Shown: positions 1 through 14,590, numbered from the stretch's first letter. The stretch: 64,000 bases of DNA from Bradysia coprophila (GCF_014529535.1 NC_050737.1:2388447-2452446); one strand, 5' to 3'. Translations and numbers: made by a program. The notes: generated from the sequence alone by a model not told the origin.

Positions 1-99
1 AAGAATTTAAGTTTCATCTGTTTCAGCTTCTTGCATGTGAACTACTACCGGCTTTGATCGGGGTTATTATAATGACAAAATATGTAAATATTTTAACGC

Positions 100-355
100 G
101 ACCTGTCAAAAAATAGATTTTTTGGCCAAAAATATTTTGGCGCATCAAATCTAAATTCTCCCCAAAAGTAGATTTTTCGGGAAGATCTATTTTCATGAGT
201 TAAATTTCCCCAAAAATATTTTCAAACGCCAAAGTAGATTTTTCTTTCAAAAGTATTTTCACGTCTCAAATCTAAATTTTCCCCAAAGCATGTTTTCACG
301 CTTCAGAAATAAGCTGTCCCCAAAAAATATTTTTAAGCGTTAAAAAATTTCACGC
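100..355. repeat. Diverged AT-rich tandem repeat
   Basis: Blocks of the form CAAATCTAAATT-TCCCCAAAA followed by GTAGATTTTTC and TTTTCACG recur several times with variable spacing of very roughly 60-80 bases. The copies are much diverged. No coding potential was seen. It could be a decayed satellite or the subterminal repeats of an old transposon. Confidence 0.45.
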
Positions 356-2219
356 ATTACATAAATGTTTCTTCGTTTAAAGAACAGTGAACAGGCAAAA
401 TCACGCTTGGAATAAAGCATGAAAGTGTACATCTTTACTACTTTTCTTCAAGTCTCTAGGCTTTTTTTTCGTCTGGGCTCATATAGAGTGACAAACAAAC
501 GTTAAACTTTATGTTATAGAAGATATTGAATAAAATTTAATTTCAAGTGTCTAATAGTAATGCCTGACGACCATGACTATCCCAATTCTTTATATTATTG
601 CTTCAATAAATACATTTTATTCCGGAGACGATATTTCACTGAATCCTTCAAGCTAAGAAGAAGAAGAATAAATACCATGCGGACCTCGTCGAAGTCAATC
701 ACACCTATTTATTATGGATATTGCTCTAATTTTAATTTTTTTTTTATTTAATCTCCAATGGAAATCACACAAAAAAAATTGTTATTCAAATTAAGTTTTT
801 TTTTATATTTTGTGTATAACAAATAAGCCAGCCAACGAATATATTGCTGGATTGAAAGGCCCTTTAAACGTTAACTTATGTGTATCATAAAAATAACCTT
901 AGCTCGAGACAGACATATTTTTTAAATTGTAGGAACTTTCTATTATTTCCACATAATGCATTTCAAATTGTATTTATTTGTAGAAAATTTATAACATCGA
1001 AATGATCACGATCATCAACAATATGCGCATAAGATTGAATTAAACGATTTCATGTTTTTTGTTAGTTGGTTTGTGTTTGTTTGGTTTTTAAATAATTTTT
1101 TTTTCTATGTTCGGTAGGTATTATGCAAGGAGTGACTCAATAAAATGGTTTAAATGTGAGAAACTTCGTGCAACATCATTAGCCATAACGCTCATTATAA
1201 GTTCGAAAAGGGCACACCATTTATTCAGTATATTTATTTATCTCAAGCCATTTATATATTTGTATTAAATACGTTCTACACGTTCACTCTACTGATGGCT
1301 TACAAATGTGCAATGTGCAATGTTATAACGAAAGCTAGACCGTTGAATGTGCTATATCAACTAGACATGCCGTAAAAAATGATTGAAGTTTTTATTAATT
1401 TAATTTTCCTTTGTATGATGTACAGTCTTTTAGGTATAGGAAGTAGATACGTTTTGCAAAGTTGTTGGTAAGAATCTATTTTTCGGTTAATAGTTGAGTA
1501 TATGTAGAGAGGTCGTATGTTATTGCATGGGCTATTTTGTATTGCCTGTCTCATTGCTATCCGATCGTCATTATTATATTTTCGAAAAAAGAAATTGTCG
1601 GGCCAAAGAGTATGGTCAGTCATCCGAACGAGGCCCATTATTCAAAACTATTTTAAGTGTTCTTTTGCTTTTCTACACCCACTGCCCACCGGCCTAACAT
1701 ATAAATTATGATACAGTTCCTCTCTCGGTTTACTGCGATAAATCGTCTACATTTACGGAACAGAATTCACAAAAATTTTTGCATTTATTTTCCATTCGAG
1801 TTATGTTGCAATATTTTAAAAGACAAACATTTAAACAAACGATGAAACTAGCTTAATGATTTGTAATTTGCATCAATTACAATTTAGGAATTTAGTTACT
1901 GAGGTTAAATTTATGGTTAGACGTTGAATGAGTATCGGTTACAATGTTGTTTTGTGGCTAGGCTTTTGTTATTAAACGTGTGGAAATGCATCGACCGTTT
2001 CAATTATTTTATTGATGAATGAATGTTGCAGTATAGTTTTTCTGTTGTTCGGGACAGACATATGTTGAATGTTAACTGCATTTTAGAGTGTCCAATAAGA
2101 AAATATTTCGACTGCCTGCAAACGATATTATGCACTGCGTTAAAGTGAGGGTCCTTATTCCGTAATCTTATACTATCAGCTCACGTCAACGTAATTGGAA
2201 CAAGTTAGTTAAGTGGTAG

Positions 2220-2402
2220 CAGGGCAGAATAAAATAAACCAGACAGGAGTGCTTGATTTGACTATGGACCTCGATTATCTACACAGTGGTCTTATATTTT
2301 GCGAATACAATTAATTTAAATTATGTTCATTTGAGTTCATTTTCATACGGTGTATTAGGTCTCTTATTTGACCGCTCCTGTCTGGTTTATTTTACTCTGC
2401 TG
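2220..2402. mobile_element. MITE with about 30-bp terminal inverted repeats
   Basis: The left end starts CAGGGCAGAATAAAATAAAC and the reverse complement of the right end starts CAGCAGAGTAAAATAAACCA; both continue into AGACAGGAG. GGTAG lies immediately outside the left end and one base outside the right end, so it may be part of a target-site duplication. The element is 183 bp with no ORF, so it is a non-autonomous DNA transposon. The superfamily is not assigned. Confidence 0.7.
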
Positions 2403-3476
2403 CGGTAGGAAGGCACTCAATTCGACAATACGTTGAGAGAACCGGTATTTCACTTCTTCTAGTTTCGCTCCTAATATATATATGACCCTAACGACACTAG
2501 GCTTGTCGCTCAGCTTACCGTAAAACATTTCCGTAATGAAATAATGATCTCAAAGTCGATCAATGAAATCACGAAACTAGCTTAGTAAGGATATAACCCT
2601 TCGATATAATCACATTTTTAGTACATTGGTGTAAAACTGGACTGAGGAGTATGTCCACAATTTTTGCAGCTGATTTAAGTAAAACTTAGAATTATTTATG
2701 GTGATTGATTCGTCATTCACTGCTATAAGCAATTGGCTCATTCTCATTGAAGCTTGGTAGGCAAAGGTGGGAGTTATCAACAATGCAGCATGAAAAGTTG
2801 AAAAGACTAATCCGAAATTGAGCTGAGTTTTAAGATGTTAACTCACCACTCACCACTACCAAAAATAGTTCGTCAAATTTAAGCAATACATCGAGACACT
2901 AATTCCCAATTGTACCATAATGACATGATCTCTTGCTGTAAATCACATGAAATTTTCTACTCGGATAGATACATAGCATAAAAACGATGAATTTCTATGT
3001 GTCTCTCGTGGAAGAGAAATCTAACTGTTCGTTAAATGTGCAAAATATATTTCCTCACTTCGATCACTTAAGGCTATACCCGAAATTGTATGCATATAAG
3101 TGAACAAATACGCGAATATTTTATGAAAATTTATTATGCCAATTGATCACAAAAAGTGTTTGAAAGTCAAAACATGCAAATCTATGCCTGAAGCACACTG
3201 TGTTTATACATGAATACATTTCTTCTCGTACAGTATGACGAATTGCTTAGCGATTTTATACCGGCCATATTCACAAAATGTTATTTAACATTCCAATGAC
3301 CATCAGGATGAAACATCCAAAATATGTGACACAGTTTCGATACACTACCGACATCAATTTAATCCTTCACAGTCAACAATTTATTCATTTTTCTTACCTT
3401 TATCTGTCCGATTAAAGCAAATGCCACATCCTCGTGCTGACTATGCATAAAATTAATGTTTTACTTTTATTTGCAG

Positions 3477-4848
3477 TGAATGTGCCGCCACCACCTCAAC
3501 GTCCGTGGATTCCGTTGGCTCGACCAAATCGATCAAGGCCGACATGTAAGTGAATTAATTTTAACATCGAAATCTGCTATCGATTTTTACATTGGTTCGA
3601 TTGTCGTTTTTTTCTTCTTCGCAGGTATCTTTACGGTTATGTGTTACAACGTATTGTGTGATAAATATGCCACCCGACAAATGTATGGATATTGTCCCAG
3701 TTGGGCACTCAGCTGGGATTACAGGAAAAAGGTACACACGCATTAATATGCGTTGGTCGATCGAATTGCATTAATTTTCTGAAATCGATATTTGCAGGCC
3801 ATATTGGATGAAATTCGTCATTACTCAGCTGATATAATTAGTCTACAAGAGATTGAAACCGAACAATTCTATCATTTCTTTAAACCTGAGCTCAAAAACG
3901 ACGGCTACGAGGGCATATTTTCACCAAAATCTCGTGCAAAAACAATGGGTGAAAATGAACGTAAATATGTGGATGGTTGTGCAATCTTTTATCGGACATC
4001 AAAGTAAGTCACTGTGTGCCTTGTTTGAATAAAATCTCATTCCAAATTCAACGTTTAAAACTTGCCACAGGTTTATGCTGCTGAAAGAACATCTAGTTGA
4101 ATTCAATCAACTTGCTATGGCCAATGCTGAGGGCTCGGACAATATGCTGAATCGTGTGATGCCGAAAGACAACATCGGACTGGCCGCACTGTTGAAAGTT
4201 AAAGATTCGGCATGGGAATCCATAACACCCGAACAGGCGCTATTAACGCAACCGATACTGGTTTGTACCGCACACATTCACTGGGATCCCGAATTCTGTG
4301 ATGTCAAGCTGATCCAGACCATGATGCTCGGCAACGAACTGAAAAGTATTCTTGACGAAACCAATCACAGTCTTCGACCATCGCATAAATACGACATCAA
4401 TAACGTACAACTGTTACTCTGCGGCGATTTCAATTCGCTGCCCGATTCCGGTGTCATCGAATTCCTCAGCTCCGGTCGTGTGTCCATGGACCATCAAGAC
4501 TTCAAGGAACTGGGCTACAAATCGTGCTTGCAACGACTGTTGGGCACCGAAGCATTCGACGAGTTTACGCATTCGTTCAAATTGGCCTCGGCGTACAGTG
4601 AAGACATCATGCCATATACAAACTATACATTCGATTTCAAGGGCATCATTGATTATATTTTCTATTCAAAAACTGGTATGGTTCCGCTGGGACTATTAGG
4701 ACCAATATCTAGTGATTGGTTGCGCGAGCACAAAGTGGTTGGCTGTCCGCATCCCCATATCTCATCGGATCATTTTCCATTGCTGGTGGAATTAGAACTG
4801 CTCTACAATCCAACACAAACCCCGAACGGTCTGATCGGCCGAAGGTAG
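3477..4848 (+). CDS. twin: CCR4-NOT deadenylase catalytic subunit (CCR4/CNOT6), C-terminal exons
   Basis: Nuclease part of the poly(A)-specific exoribonuclease of the CCR4-NOT complex, which shortens mRNA tails in the cytoplasm. Four exons: 3477-3545, 3625-3731, 3798-4003 and 4071-4848, all with GT-AG borders. They give 385 codons after a split first codon and end at TAG 4846-4848. The exonuclease-endonuclease-phosphatase fold is clear: [26 protein letters not shown] (catalytic Glu), [16 protein letters not shown] (Asp and Asn), [15 protein letters not shown] (Asp) and ISSDHFPL (catalytic His). Similarity to human CNOT6 runs to the C-terminus. The first exon begins with a proline-rich linker ([10 protein letters not shown]) that in the family joins the leucine-rich repeats to the nuclease; those repeats must lie upstream of the window. 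A corrupted inverted copy of the last exon and 3'UTR lies at 15.46-17.01 kb. Confidence 0.95.
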
Positions 4849-5791
4849 CAATAGAAATGCAATGTCGACACACAAAACACATCCACAAAAAAAACAGTAA
4901 ATAATTGCAGCAACCAAACACAACAGCAAAACACAACAAAAAACACTATTTTAAACTAGAGAAAAAAAAGATTTAAGAAAAAAAAAACAAAAACAAAAAA
5001 ATGGAAAAACTGAATGACAAAAACATAATTTTTTTATGAACAAACGATAAAATGAAAAACCACAACAACAAAAAAAAAACCTAAAGAAACTTGAATCAGA
5101 AAATTAACGTAGATATGGTGAAGTCTAAAGCAGTTCGTTTCTTCTTCTTTTTTGATGGTGCAGATGATGATGAAAAATTGTAAATTAAATTATATTTAAC
5201 ATGGAGAAAATGGAGAAAGAAAAACAACATACACAAAGCAAAAATTTAACACTGGAAGTAGTTCAGGTCCTTTAAGCGATGTATTTTTTAGTGATTCTTT
5301 ATCAATTTTGTATCATCGACAGTGCGTCCAAAAAGCATATAATACCGGGAACATTTTGCTTAATTTATTATCGGAATTTCATGTTGCGGACGGGACGAGA
5401 AAGGGATAAAAATTTCATTTGAAAATTATCAAACAAAATGAATTACCTATTGACAACGAACAGTAAGCATTTCCGATGTTGCTATTAAATTTTAGATTTT
5501 TCAATTTTATTTTATATTTACAAATCATATGACCAACCATCGAAATATCTTTACGGGTTTTTACAGTTGCGCTTTTTTATCGTTACTGTTGAAGCATTTT
5601 TTTTTCTTTTCTTCTTTTCTTTTTGTATAAATTAATAGTAAAATGAAACCAAGTTGAAAAGTTAATGGTTAGAGTGTATACTGATGGAAGGTGTAACAAT
5701 TTTTGACAACACTTCAACCATACTGATTCTTAGGTAATCAATTTCATCGATTAAGTCTCTATTTGTACAATCATTTTTCTTCTTAAATAAA
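4849..5791 (+). other. twin: 3'UTR of twin
   Basis: A/C-rich sequence with many AACAACAAAA runs follows the stop codon. The first good polyadenylation signal is AATAAA at 5786-5791, giving a 3'UTR of about 0.95 kb. Long oligo-A and oligo-T tracts are present. The same sequence recurs in reverse orientation with scattered indels at about 15.6-16.5 kb. Confidence 0.6.
5786..5791 (+). terminator. twin: Polyadenylation signal of twin
   Basis: A canonical AATAAA followed by a T-rich downstream element (AGTTTTTTTTTTAC). Confidence 0.5.
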
Positions 5792-5979
5792 GTTTTTTTT
5801 TTACATTTTTTTGTCGATCCTTCGATCACAATTCAAATTGAATCGGACATGCTTAACAGAATTTGCAATAATCAATTTTCTCGTTAAAAGCCACATTCAC
5901 TTCCGATATTGAAGCGGCAAAATTGGACCAAATTTTCTTTAATAATTTATAAAATCCCAAATTTTAGAATATATCTACT

Positions 5980-8900
5980 CTCTTTTTTGTCTGTGTGATT
6001 AGTTAAAAAGGACGGTTGCAATGCGAGGATTATCATGCAAGCCGTAAGACAGGAATAACGCGCGCGACAGATTCTGTAAACAGAGATGTTCTCAGTTGCT
6101 TTTTCTGCTAGCAGATTTCCAAACTTTGTACAGCACCAGAAATTTCTAGAGATGACCGTAAAAGGACTGATGGTATACTCTAATTACCGTGGGGAAGTCA
6201 GGTATATCTCTTTTATGGGAACCACCAAACGTAGAAGCGCAGTGATACGTGGCTCCTTCATACATAGTTGAAACTTCTTAAAAGGCAACGCTCAGGATTG
6301 CAGAAAAAGCGGAGAGATAAAGCATAAGCATTATTTAGAAAAAACTTAAAGAAAATTATTATTCACGCCGCTTGCTGGTTGAATCTTTAGGTGCATGGGC
6401 CCAGCAAGCAAAAATTTCGTCACGCGAAATTAGATCTGATGAAAAAACATTTCACGAAGCGGAAAAGCGATCAACAGATTAATTTATTGCACAAGAATTC
6501 AACAAGTTGCCTATATCAAAGGAGAAACGCAGCTTGTATTCTTGGACGTGGGGAAGGAATAGAGTGGACAAAGACTTTATTTATATGTAATTTCTGTTTT
6601 GAAAAGATCGAATTTTAACTGGACTGCTGCAGTGAGCAGTCTTTTTGATCGCTTATTCTTAAAATAAAAAGGGAAAATCCTTTAAAAAGAAAACAGTAAA
6701 CATCATCAATCTTCTCTACCAATGTTCCCAAAAGAATACAAGCAGCGTTACCACGGGAATTTGCATGCGAGATCTTTGCAAAAAGTATTCTTCGTTTTAC
6801 CTCACCCGTTGCTTTTTTCATTAAAAAGGAGGGGGGGGCCCAATTAGTCAATAAATTTCTTGTGTCCGAACCCATCAACCTAAAATCCCGAAAGCAATGA
6901 GCGTTAGCAAATAATTCGCTTTTCAAAAGGAAAGAGTGTTATGCTATTATGGTCTCTCTGCTTTTCAGCATATGGACCGTGCTCTGCATTGATTGCAGCG
7001 CATGTATCACCGCGACAGCTACCATTCACAAGAGTGAAATGAATAGGTGGATCGTATAATATTCTCTTACTAAGCTGTTCAGAGGATCACATATTTTAAA
7101 AGGTCGAGTCAGGGTGTCAATTTGTGAAGATCAGGTGAACCCAAAATAGGGATTTCTTTAGCATTTAAGTCGAGAGTAATTTCACGGCAGTGACCAGGGG
7201 GTGTGTGCTAAGCTTTCACAACATTTTATTTTATCCTCCAAGATCTAATTCATGGTTGTTGCCCGCGTCGTTTTCACCTAAAATTTTTTCTTTTATACTG
7301 AAACGTCTTACACACTATTTATACCTGAGAAAGTTTTATTTAAGCAAATTCGGCTAGGAAGCTATAATACATTGCTTTCCATCTCAAAGAAAATTATTCA
7401 TTTCACCCTAACACCATCTATGACTTTTCGATTCAGTGATCACATCATTGTACACAAAATATTTGCGACAGGTTTACAGTAAGATTACAATGACACGAAA
7501 TTCGCTTATAACAATGTAAATCACTAAACTGTGCTACTTACAGCTCGCTTTCAATCGAATGACAAATTCACATTCTCCAGTTATTGTACAATCAATCCAT
7601 TGACCCACCATTTTGAAAAAGTTAAGTTGTATGGAAATCCCCCTGGATCATTTTCTCGAAAAATGCCGAGACTACGGCCAAAGGAAGAAGGCCAGCACAA
7701 ATGGCCTGCAGTTCGACGAAATGCTGCCCAAAACGTTGGATGCTACGCAACTCTCAGCGAAGTTCGCAAGAATAAGAATCTAGCAAGTTTTCGATATTGA
7801 ACAATGATGGTCGGTTGGAAGCTTCGTTGCAAACCCCATCGGATTTTTAGCAATGACGGGTGACATATGCAATGGAAGCCGACAAACAGATTGGGAGAAT
7901 GTAGCGTTTCACGAAAGGATAATTGAAGGGTAACGAGGTGGACAGGTGACGCAATCGTAAGTGACCAAAAAATAGTAAAACCATTTTCGTTCAAATCATC
8001 TAATCGAGGAAGATATTGGGGAGGTATTCTCGCTTGATGCTATTCAGACCCCGTTCCGCGGTTTACCTATTTTTGTTAAAAATACGTTCACCACTTCGTT
8101 CAACAAAATAATCGCTGCCTATCTGAAAACAGAATGGCCCAAGCTTCTATGCAATTTTTTCGATTTAAATGAAAGAAAGAGATGGCGGTTTGCCTCCCTG
8201 CACTTACTGTCAAACTGTCATCTGCGACTGTCAAATGAGTCTAGTCATTTTTTCGAGAGAAAATATTTTGAACATTTCGCAGCAAATCACTAATTAAGAT
8301 TTATGAAATCAACCATGAGTTCAATGAATTAAATCGGTATAATACATCCAAAGAATGGCAGATCACGTCTGGAGAATTTCAAATTCAAACAGGCTGAGAT
8401 GAACAAGTGATTATACATTATTGGAACCAGGTCACATTATTAATATACTAATTTTGTAGTATTGTAGACATTTCATTTGTGTGTTGTTTTTCTTTTTTTT
8501 TGGTCTTTCGTCGGAAGATGTTAAAAAAATCCGCAAGTGATTGAAATTTTCAAAAGATTTTTTTCGTTCTTCCTTGATCTGGTTGTATTGCTGGCACGTA
8601 TACAGAAGATCAAAGTAGGCGACATCCAGTCCGAATAAATTTCGAATCGGACAGCTGGCCGTTTGAACAACCGTTGAACTAAAACACCCTTTGAACATCG
8701 AATATTAATCCGAGATGCGTCAAATGTCTGGGTCCAAGAGGCAACGCATCTCGTCAATCAATGATCCGGACTGTTGGACAATGATCGTTACTGTACTTTC
8801 ACTGTGCAACAGTTACTATTCTCATCGACTATAAAGGTAAAATTGACGACTCCATTGTCGTGGAGCGCATTTTGTTGACGTCCGGAATTTCGCCACTTTT

Positions 8901-11900
8901 CCAGGAGCTGGCAAAATTGAAGATGCGTTGACATTGCACAGAACACAGAGCAGAAGGAGACGGAAAGCAACCGGAAGGTGTTGAGTTGAAATTGGAAAGA
9001 AACATGGCATTGCTGTCATTTGAACAGACCGCAGCAAAGAGTCCATTTTCCCCATTTATTAGAAGCCAATCTCATCGACACAAAGTCAGATTGATTGTGT
9101 CGATGCGTTGTTGGTCATCTTTGTACATGAATATGTTAACATGATTTCAAAATTGGATGTTTACTTTTCCACAGGTGGCCAAGTGAACTTGGAATGCGGC
9201 CATTCTTGAAGAATGACACTACAACAAACGACTCCACGCGATCATAAATTTTACTTAAGCTTATATTATGGGCCCAGGTTCCCGAACTTAGACAAGAAAA
9301 GCACATCAACTATTCCCAAAATGAAACGAATCTCGTTCGGCTCAATCGAATCCGAAAATAGTGTGGTTGCATTTGCGACCTAGGTTTTTGCTATGGTAAA
9401 TATATCGCGTACGCGTTTTTTCGTTAGCACAGTTAAACCCCACATTTTTAAAAAAAACCCAATTTTAATGTATTAAATGCAATCAGCAGCTGACTAAACG
9501 AAAGACACCTTATTGTGTGTGTGGCTAGAGCGTCACTTTCAGAAATGTTCTTCCTGCTATAAATTCACTTTTTGTTTTTTCATGCGACTACAGAGAAATG
9601 CAATATAAATTTAATTGGACTATCCTCAGTAAAGTTCTCTTTTCTCAATAAGCTGCTGTCATCATTTCGATTGCCATCATTACGACTTGCATCATCTTCG
9701 GACTTGCCATTTCGACTTGGCATCATTTCGACTTGATCGTGGTCACCCGTGTACATCGCTTTGAATGAAATCCAGCTCAAAAATTTCAAGGGATAAATTT
9801 GGAATATATACTCACATTTGCAGCCCAATGGAAAAACAAAACGAATGGTCTGCTCTCCAATGGTGTAACAACAAGTTCGATTTGCTATCGATATATTTGA
9901 GAGCACGGGTGAAATACTGGACACAAAAAAGTTTTATTGATCACAGATTTAGAACAATCACTCAATATTAGCGGGTAAGAGGAACATTAAAAAGCGAATC
10001 GCAAAGGTTCTTCCTTGCGGACAAGGAATCAGGAAGACAATATTTAGCAGATTCACTCTCAGCTATCACGACTTTCACAGCTTTAGTTAGCGAAATTTGA
10101 GGCTGAGTGAATTCTATTTTCTTAACCTCGCTTATCGTTCATATTTGTATTGTCAGGTAGTAATGGAAAAATGTTTTCTCATTCACCTGAAAGCGATGAA
10201 CACACAAGAAAAGAACTATTTTCATGTAATTCATTCGATGGCTTCATAATTTTTCACGTGCGCAAATGCCGTGATAAACAGAAGTTCCCTGAACTGAGCG
10301 AAACTGAACAATTGACCTTCGTATTGTATTGTCCGTGAAAATGGTGTGCGAAACGTGGAGCATAAAGATGAAGCGAGCTGATGTACAGAAAAAGCTTTTA
10401 GCGGAATTTTTATTTGAAACCTGGACCTGGCTCCGTCGCCGAGCTATTTTAATGCAACTTTTTGTACATTGCCCAGATTAGCTCTTGTCGCAAGAAGTCT
10501 AAAACCGCAAATATGTTTAATTTTAATATTTTTTTATTCGCTGACTTCACAATATGTCATATAAAAGTTCTTTTGCCATCGGATTTGCGTGTTGCTGCGG
10601 GCTATGGCACATATTATGAATCATTGTACTATTGGATAAGGTATTGACATAGATATACGGGGCAGATATCTTACAAGTTCGACCAATGTCGAAAATAAAC
10701 CAAAATAAGTTTCAGTCAAAGACCGAAATTTTGATGTGAGCTTCGTACCTTGCGAATATTTATCTTAGATTAGTATAGAGAGTTTACATAAGTTTACAAT
10801 AATACCCCAACTAGCCATAGAAGACAGGTTCCTTCACTCGAAACAAATAATGCACCGAATTATATGTTTCTTGATGTCGATATCACTGAATCAAAGATAA
10901 ATATCAGCCAGGTGTGCAGATCACCCAGTATAAATGAAGCTCCAACAAAATTTATCTTTTGACTGAAAAATCATTCTGTCATTTATCAACAATGTACAGA
11001 TAATGTACGCATATCTGTACAGATCAATCGATAATGCATGCAATACTATCCAAATGAACCACACAACCCAAACCCCGTTATGCCCATAACCTGTAGCGCC
11101 TATAAATCACGGAAAAACACCCTTTTAGACTTTTGGTGCGAAGTTCATTTCCTTTCAATCATTCTTTATTTGCGGCGTCAGCTGTATTCTTCCCAGTCCA
11201 ATTGAATTTTCACGATTTAGACTGCAAGCCCTCAAATTCAGCTCATTATTGATTCAGCAGTTCGCAAATAATAATATACGATCCATTCTCTAATCGGGTT
11301 GGCACTAACCTACCTTGCCGTTTCCTTTATATACTCTACTCATTGGAAGAGCTATAACCTAATGAATCAAATTATCAATCCAATGACAGCAATTGTTCTT
11401 CTTCTCGTCTTGTCTACGTCTGTAACACATTCATCCTAACCAATTACCACATCTGTAAATATAGAATATACAGTTAAACACAATGCTCTGATCTGATATC
11501 ATCTTCAATGAGAAATGACTTTTTTTACCTGTTCGTCTTAAGAAAGACGCACAGGTTTAGAGAGTCTACGGATTATCCTGTCGTAAAAGGAAATTGCCAC
11601 TGATCCACGTTCACTCAGTTCTGAGCGTCAGCTTTTCACCATATCCAAGACTTCAACCGACGCTAAACAGAACAATAAAAAAACAATAAAAACCACAACA
11701 GAAGCGCCCATATTCTAAGTCCAAGTACAGTCAAAATCCGCGCTAAAAACGCATAGAAGAAATATTAAAATTAACACGACTGCGGTTTTAGACTATTGCG
11801 GGACAAAGCTGTCTGGCGATGGTAAACAAAGAGCCTTAAAAAAAAGTTTTTCGGAAGCTCTGTCCACTTTTAAAAATCCCTCATTATACGTGTACAGGAA

Positions 11901-14590
11901 TTCGATGATCGCAACAATAATAATCCACTTATATTTAGTGATCATGGCTAGCAATACTTAGTACAGCAATTCAACCTCGACTTAAATTTACTCCAATGTA
12001 CAGTCAAATTCCAATGAATTATCAAATGAATATAGTGTTTTTGCTTCAACTTACACATAAGCAAGAATTGCTAAGAATCAGAACTTGAGACCTGTCGACA
12101 AAAGCCATATTATTTGAAGAATCATATGACTCAAACTGAGTTTCAGCTCCGATATATACGTCATATATGCGCATTATAGTTTCGTTACTAAGCTTACATT
12201 CCAGATTGCCTAGCAAAAATATTTCTAATCTAAACCAAACGGGACTGTTTAGGAGAATATTTCTGTATAAATTACCATTTTTGTGGCGTTCCATGTGCTT
12301 GATATTAATTCCTTTTAATTTCTCATATCAGAACTTCTACCCATTCCTTATAACTCCGGTTACTAACAGTCCAAATCTTACCAAATTCATGCAAGACTAA
12401 ATCTATACGACGAACGCAACTAACTGTCTTTCGCAACGATGGCTGTTTTTTTCTCATGAAAGTCCCGCCCACATCATAATACTACCAATATTTACAATAT
12501 TCCAATGACTTCTTTTTCTGTCGGTCCACACATACTTGAGTTTGAAAAATTTAACAACATGACGAATGATTCTTTGCAACTGCGGGTGTGTTTTCGACGA
12601 GTATACTAGACACGGCTCTGGGCATACAAACCCATAAGAGCGCAGAAAAAACATATCAAAATCCTCGATTCAGGTCATGATGTACCTGTTGCTGATTCCG
12701 CAACTCGACAACATAGAAACATCGAAACAAAAAAATTATTTTTTCATTTTATTGTTGAAATAAAATTTTTTTGTATTTTATTGTAGAAAAAAATTAAAAA
12801 TGTCAGAAAATCAAGAATCATACACGGTGCGAGCTCAATAATAATCATCAATTTATGCGTTTTTTTCTTGTTTATTCTTTTTTCATTTTGTTGTTCTTTT
12901 TGAAAACTATTATAATTTCTCGATTAAATATTTAAAGTTACATTTTTAGTAATAATCTACACAATAAGAGTTTTTTTCTGAAATTTTGCTACAAATCGTA
13001 ACTACCACTTAAAAAAGTGAATTGATTTTCGCCTTCATTTTAATTTCTGCTTCTTTTTTGTTGCATCTTTGCGGATTTTTTATTTAATAAAAAATGGGAA
13101 AAAATAGGGTATAACGGTGTGTTTATGTATATTTTAATGGCAATGTCATTTCTTTAAATTAATGTATGTTTACGGTTGATTGCTTCTTTCCTGTTTTGCT
13201 TCTTGTCTTATGCGCCTAAATGGGTCCATGAATTTAGATTTTAAAAAAAGGTATACAATCCAGAAAGAAATGTGAAAACACTCGACACGATTATGTCTTA
13301 ATGATCATGCATGGATCACCAACTGCCAGATCTGCGTATATATTTTGCCTTGAACAAGATGACGGACTAGATATTTTCTGTTCGGGATTTTATTGGATAA
13401 AAAAAAAAACCAAAATTCTCGATCCGATTAACACGGAATTACATGGTCCTACAAGAATCCACAATCTAACACACAAAATAAACAGAATTGGTCATTTTCA
13501 TATTTCAAAAAATTTCTCTGAGAAAAAATTTTAAAGAAAAAATTTATTCACTCAAAAATTTCTAAAAGATTTTTTTACTTTTATTGCCAACTTGAGATCA
13601 ATGATGTTCGAAAACCTGCGGAACTTTATATCCCTCTGTACATAAAACGTTTATGAATGTCTCGTGCCGAAGTACTATTATAGCTGACGATTACATAATA
13701 ATATCATCTAGGGCTTAATAAAGTACTTCGCACTCGATTCATAAGAACATAGTTTTCATTTAGCAATTATACAACCGAGTATAAATGCTTTTTCAGCACT
13801 AGCACTGTTTTTTTTTTTGCCCTAAAAAAATCATTTTCTACGATTTCATACAACATTTTTCGCAAAAAGCAGCGGAAGTCTCACTTTTCGCGACGTGAGT
13901 GCAAAACTCTTTAATACAACAATTAGGAGTTGAGGAAACAAATTCGAGCAAATAAGAAATTCTTCGAATCTAGGCTGTACGAGCAAATTTATTCAGGCTT
14001 CATAAACATCCATCGCTTACATGAGACGATGAGAAACCGCGGAAAAAATTACCAACAGACAACTGGGCAAAATTAAACTATCAAATATCTAGTTCCATCG
14101 AAATATTTAAAAATTTAATTGTAGACTTGTAGAAGCTCATACCTTCAAATGATACACAGAAACATAATTTACCTTTGTATCACACTTAAAACTGCTACAA
14201 ATTCTCGACACTCGGAAGAAAGTAAGTATATAAAAATCCAATCATAAACCACTCAAGTTTTACTCTCGATAAATTTTGATTTGACCGTCGTATTAAAGTT
14301 TCTTCAGCTCTGTAGTTGCAAATTGGTCTACTGCATACATCCGCATAAAGCTATATAGTTCCATACGAAAGTTGGCTAAGCACGTCGAATATTACGATGA
14401 CCAGCATCTGTAAAGCCACTGAATACAAAGTGTACACAAATGCAACAAATTGGGAATACTGATGCTGAAATTACGTTTGAAAATTTACCGAAATTACCTA
14501 AATTAACCGAATTTGGTTTTTGGTCAACTTTGATTAAATTCAGCAAAGTTTTTAGTAGGTTTTCGTATAATTTCAAAATCATGGATTCAA
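5980..14590 (-). repeat. Low-accuracy reverse-complement copy of 17.2-25.59 kb
   Basis: Collinear along its length with the reverse complement of 17,205-25,590. Matched landmarks: 6.0-6.6 kb to 25.0-25.6 kb (RT-element fragment), 7.5-7.8 kb to 23.9-24.1 kb, 8.3-9.4 kb to 22.4-23.4 kb (GID8), 9.66-9.74 kb to the minisatellite at 22.02-22.10 kb, 10.4-11.9 kb to the fold-back element, 13.3-13.5 kb to 18.3-18.5 kb, and 14.4-14.6 kb to 17.2-17.4 kb. Differences are mostly one-base insertions and deletions, about one per ten bases in the stretches compared by eye, and equally dense in coding and non-coding parts. That pattern fits unpolished long-read sequence better than an evolved duplication. 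No functional gene should be called here. Confidence 0.85.
8315..9361 (+). pseudogene. Corrupted copy of GID8 (probable assembly artefact)
   Basis: Matches the reverse complement of the intact GID8 gene at 22,371-23,361, including the start (ATGAGTTCAATGAATTAAAT, against ATGAGTTTCAATGATAAATC in the intact gene), the introns and the last codons before TAG. Many single-base insertions and deletions in every exon destroy the frame, while intron sequence is no more diverged than exon sequence. It should not be counted as a second gene. Confidence 0.8.

Larger units (their letters stand above)
1..3476. other. Intronic / upstream sequence before the twin exons
   Basis: No coding exon is recognised here. 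The first coding block of the CCR4 gene in the window starts at 3477 directly after an acceptor AG. CCR4 proteins carry leucine-rich repeats before the nuclease domain, and no such exon was found here, so this is probably a long intron with the 5' exons outside the window. It holds a diverged tandem repeat near the left edge and a MITE at 2220-2402, listed separately. The rest is AT-rich with only short chance ORFs. Confidence 0.55.

Noticed and set aside
560-751. 63-codon ORF in the left flank
   Set aside because: Arg/Tyr/Phe/Asn-rich chance translation of AT-rich DNA with no motif.
8315-9361. Second GID8 gene
   Set aside because: Single-base indels in every exon at the same density as in the introns, within a block that is a noisy reverse-complement copy. 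Treated as an assembly artefact.
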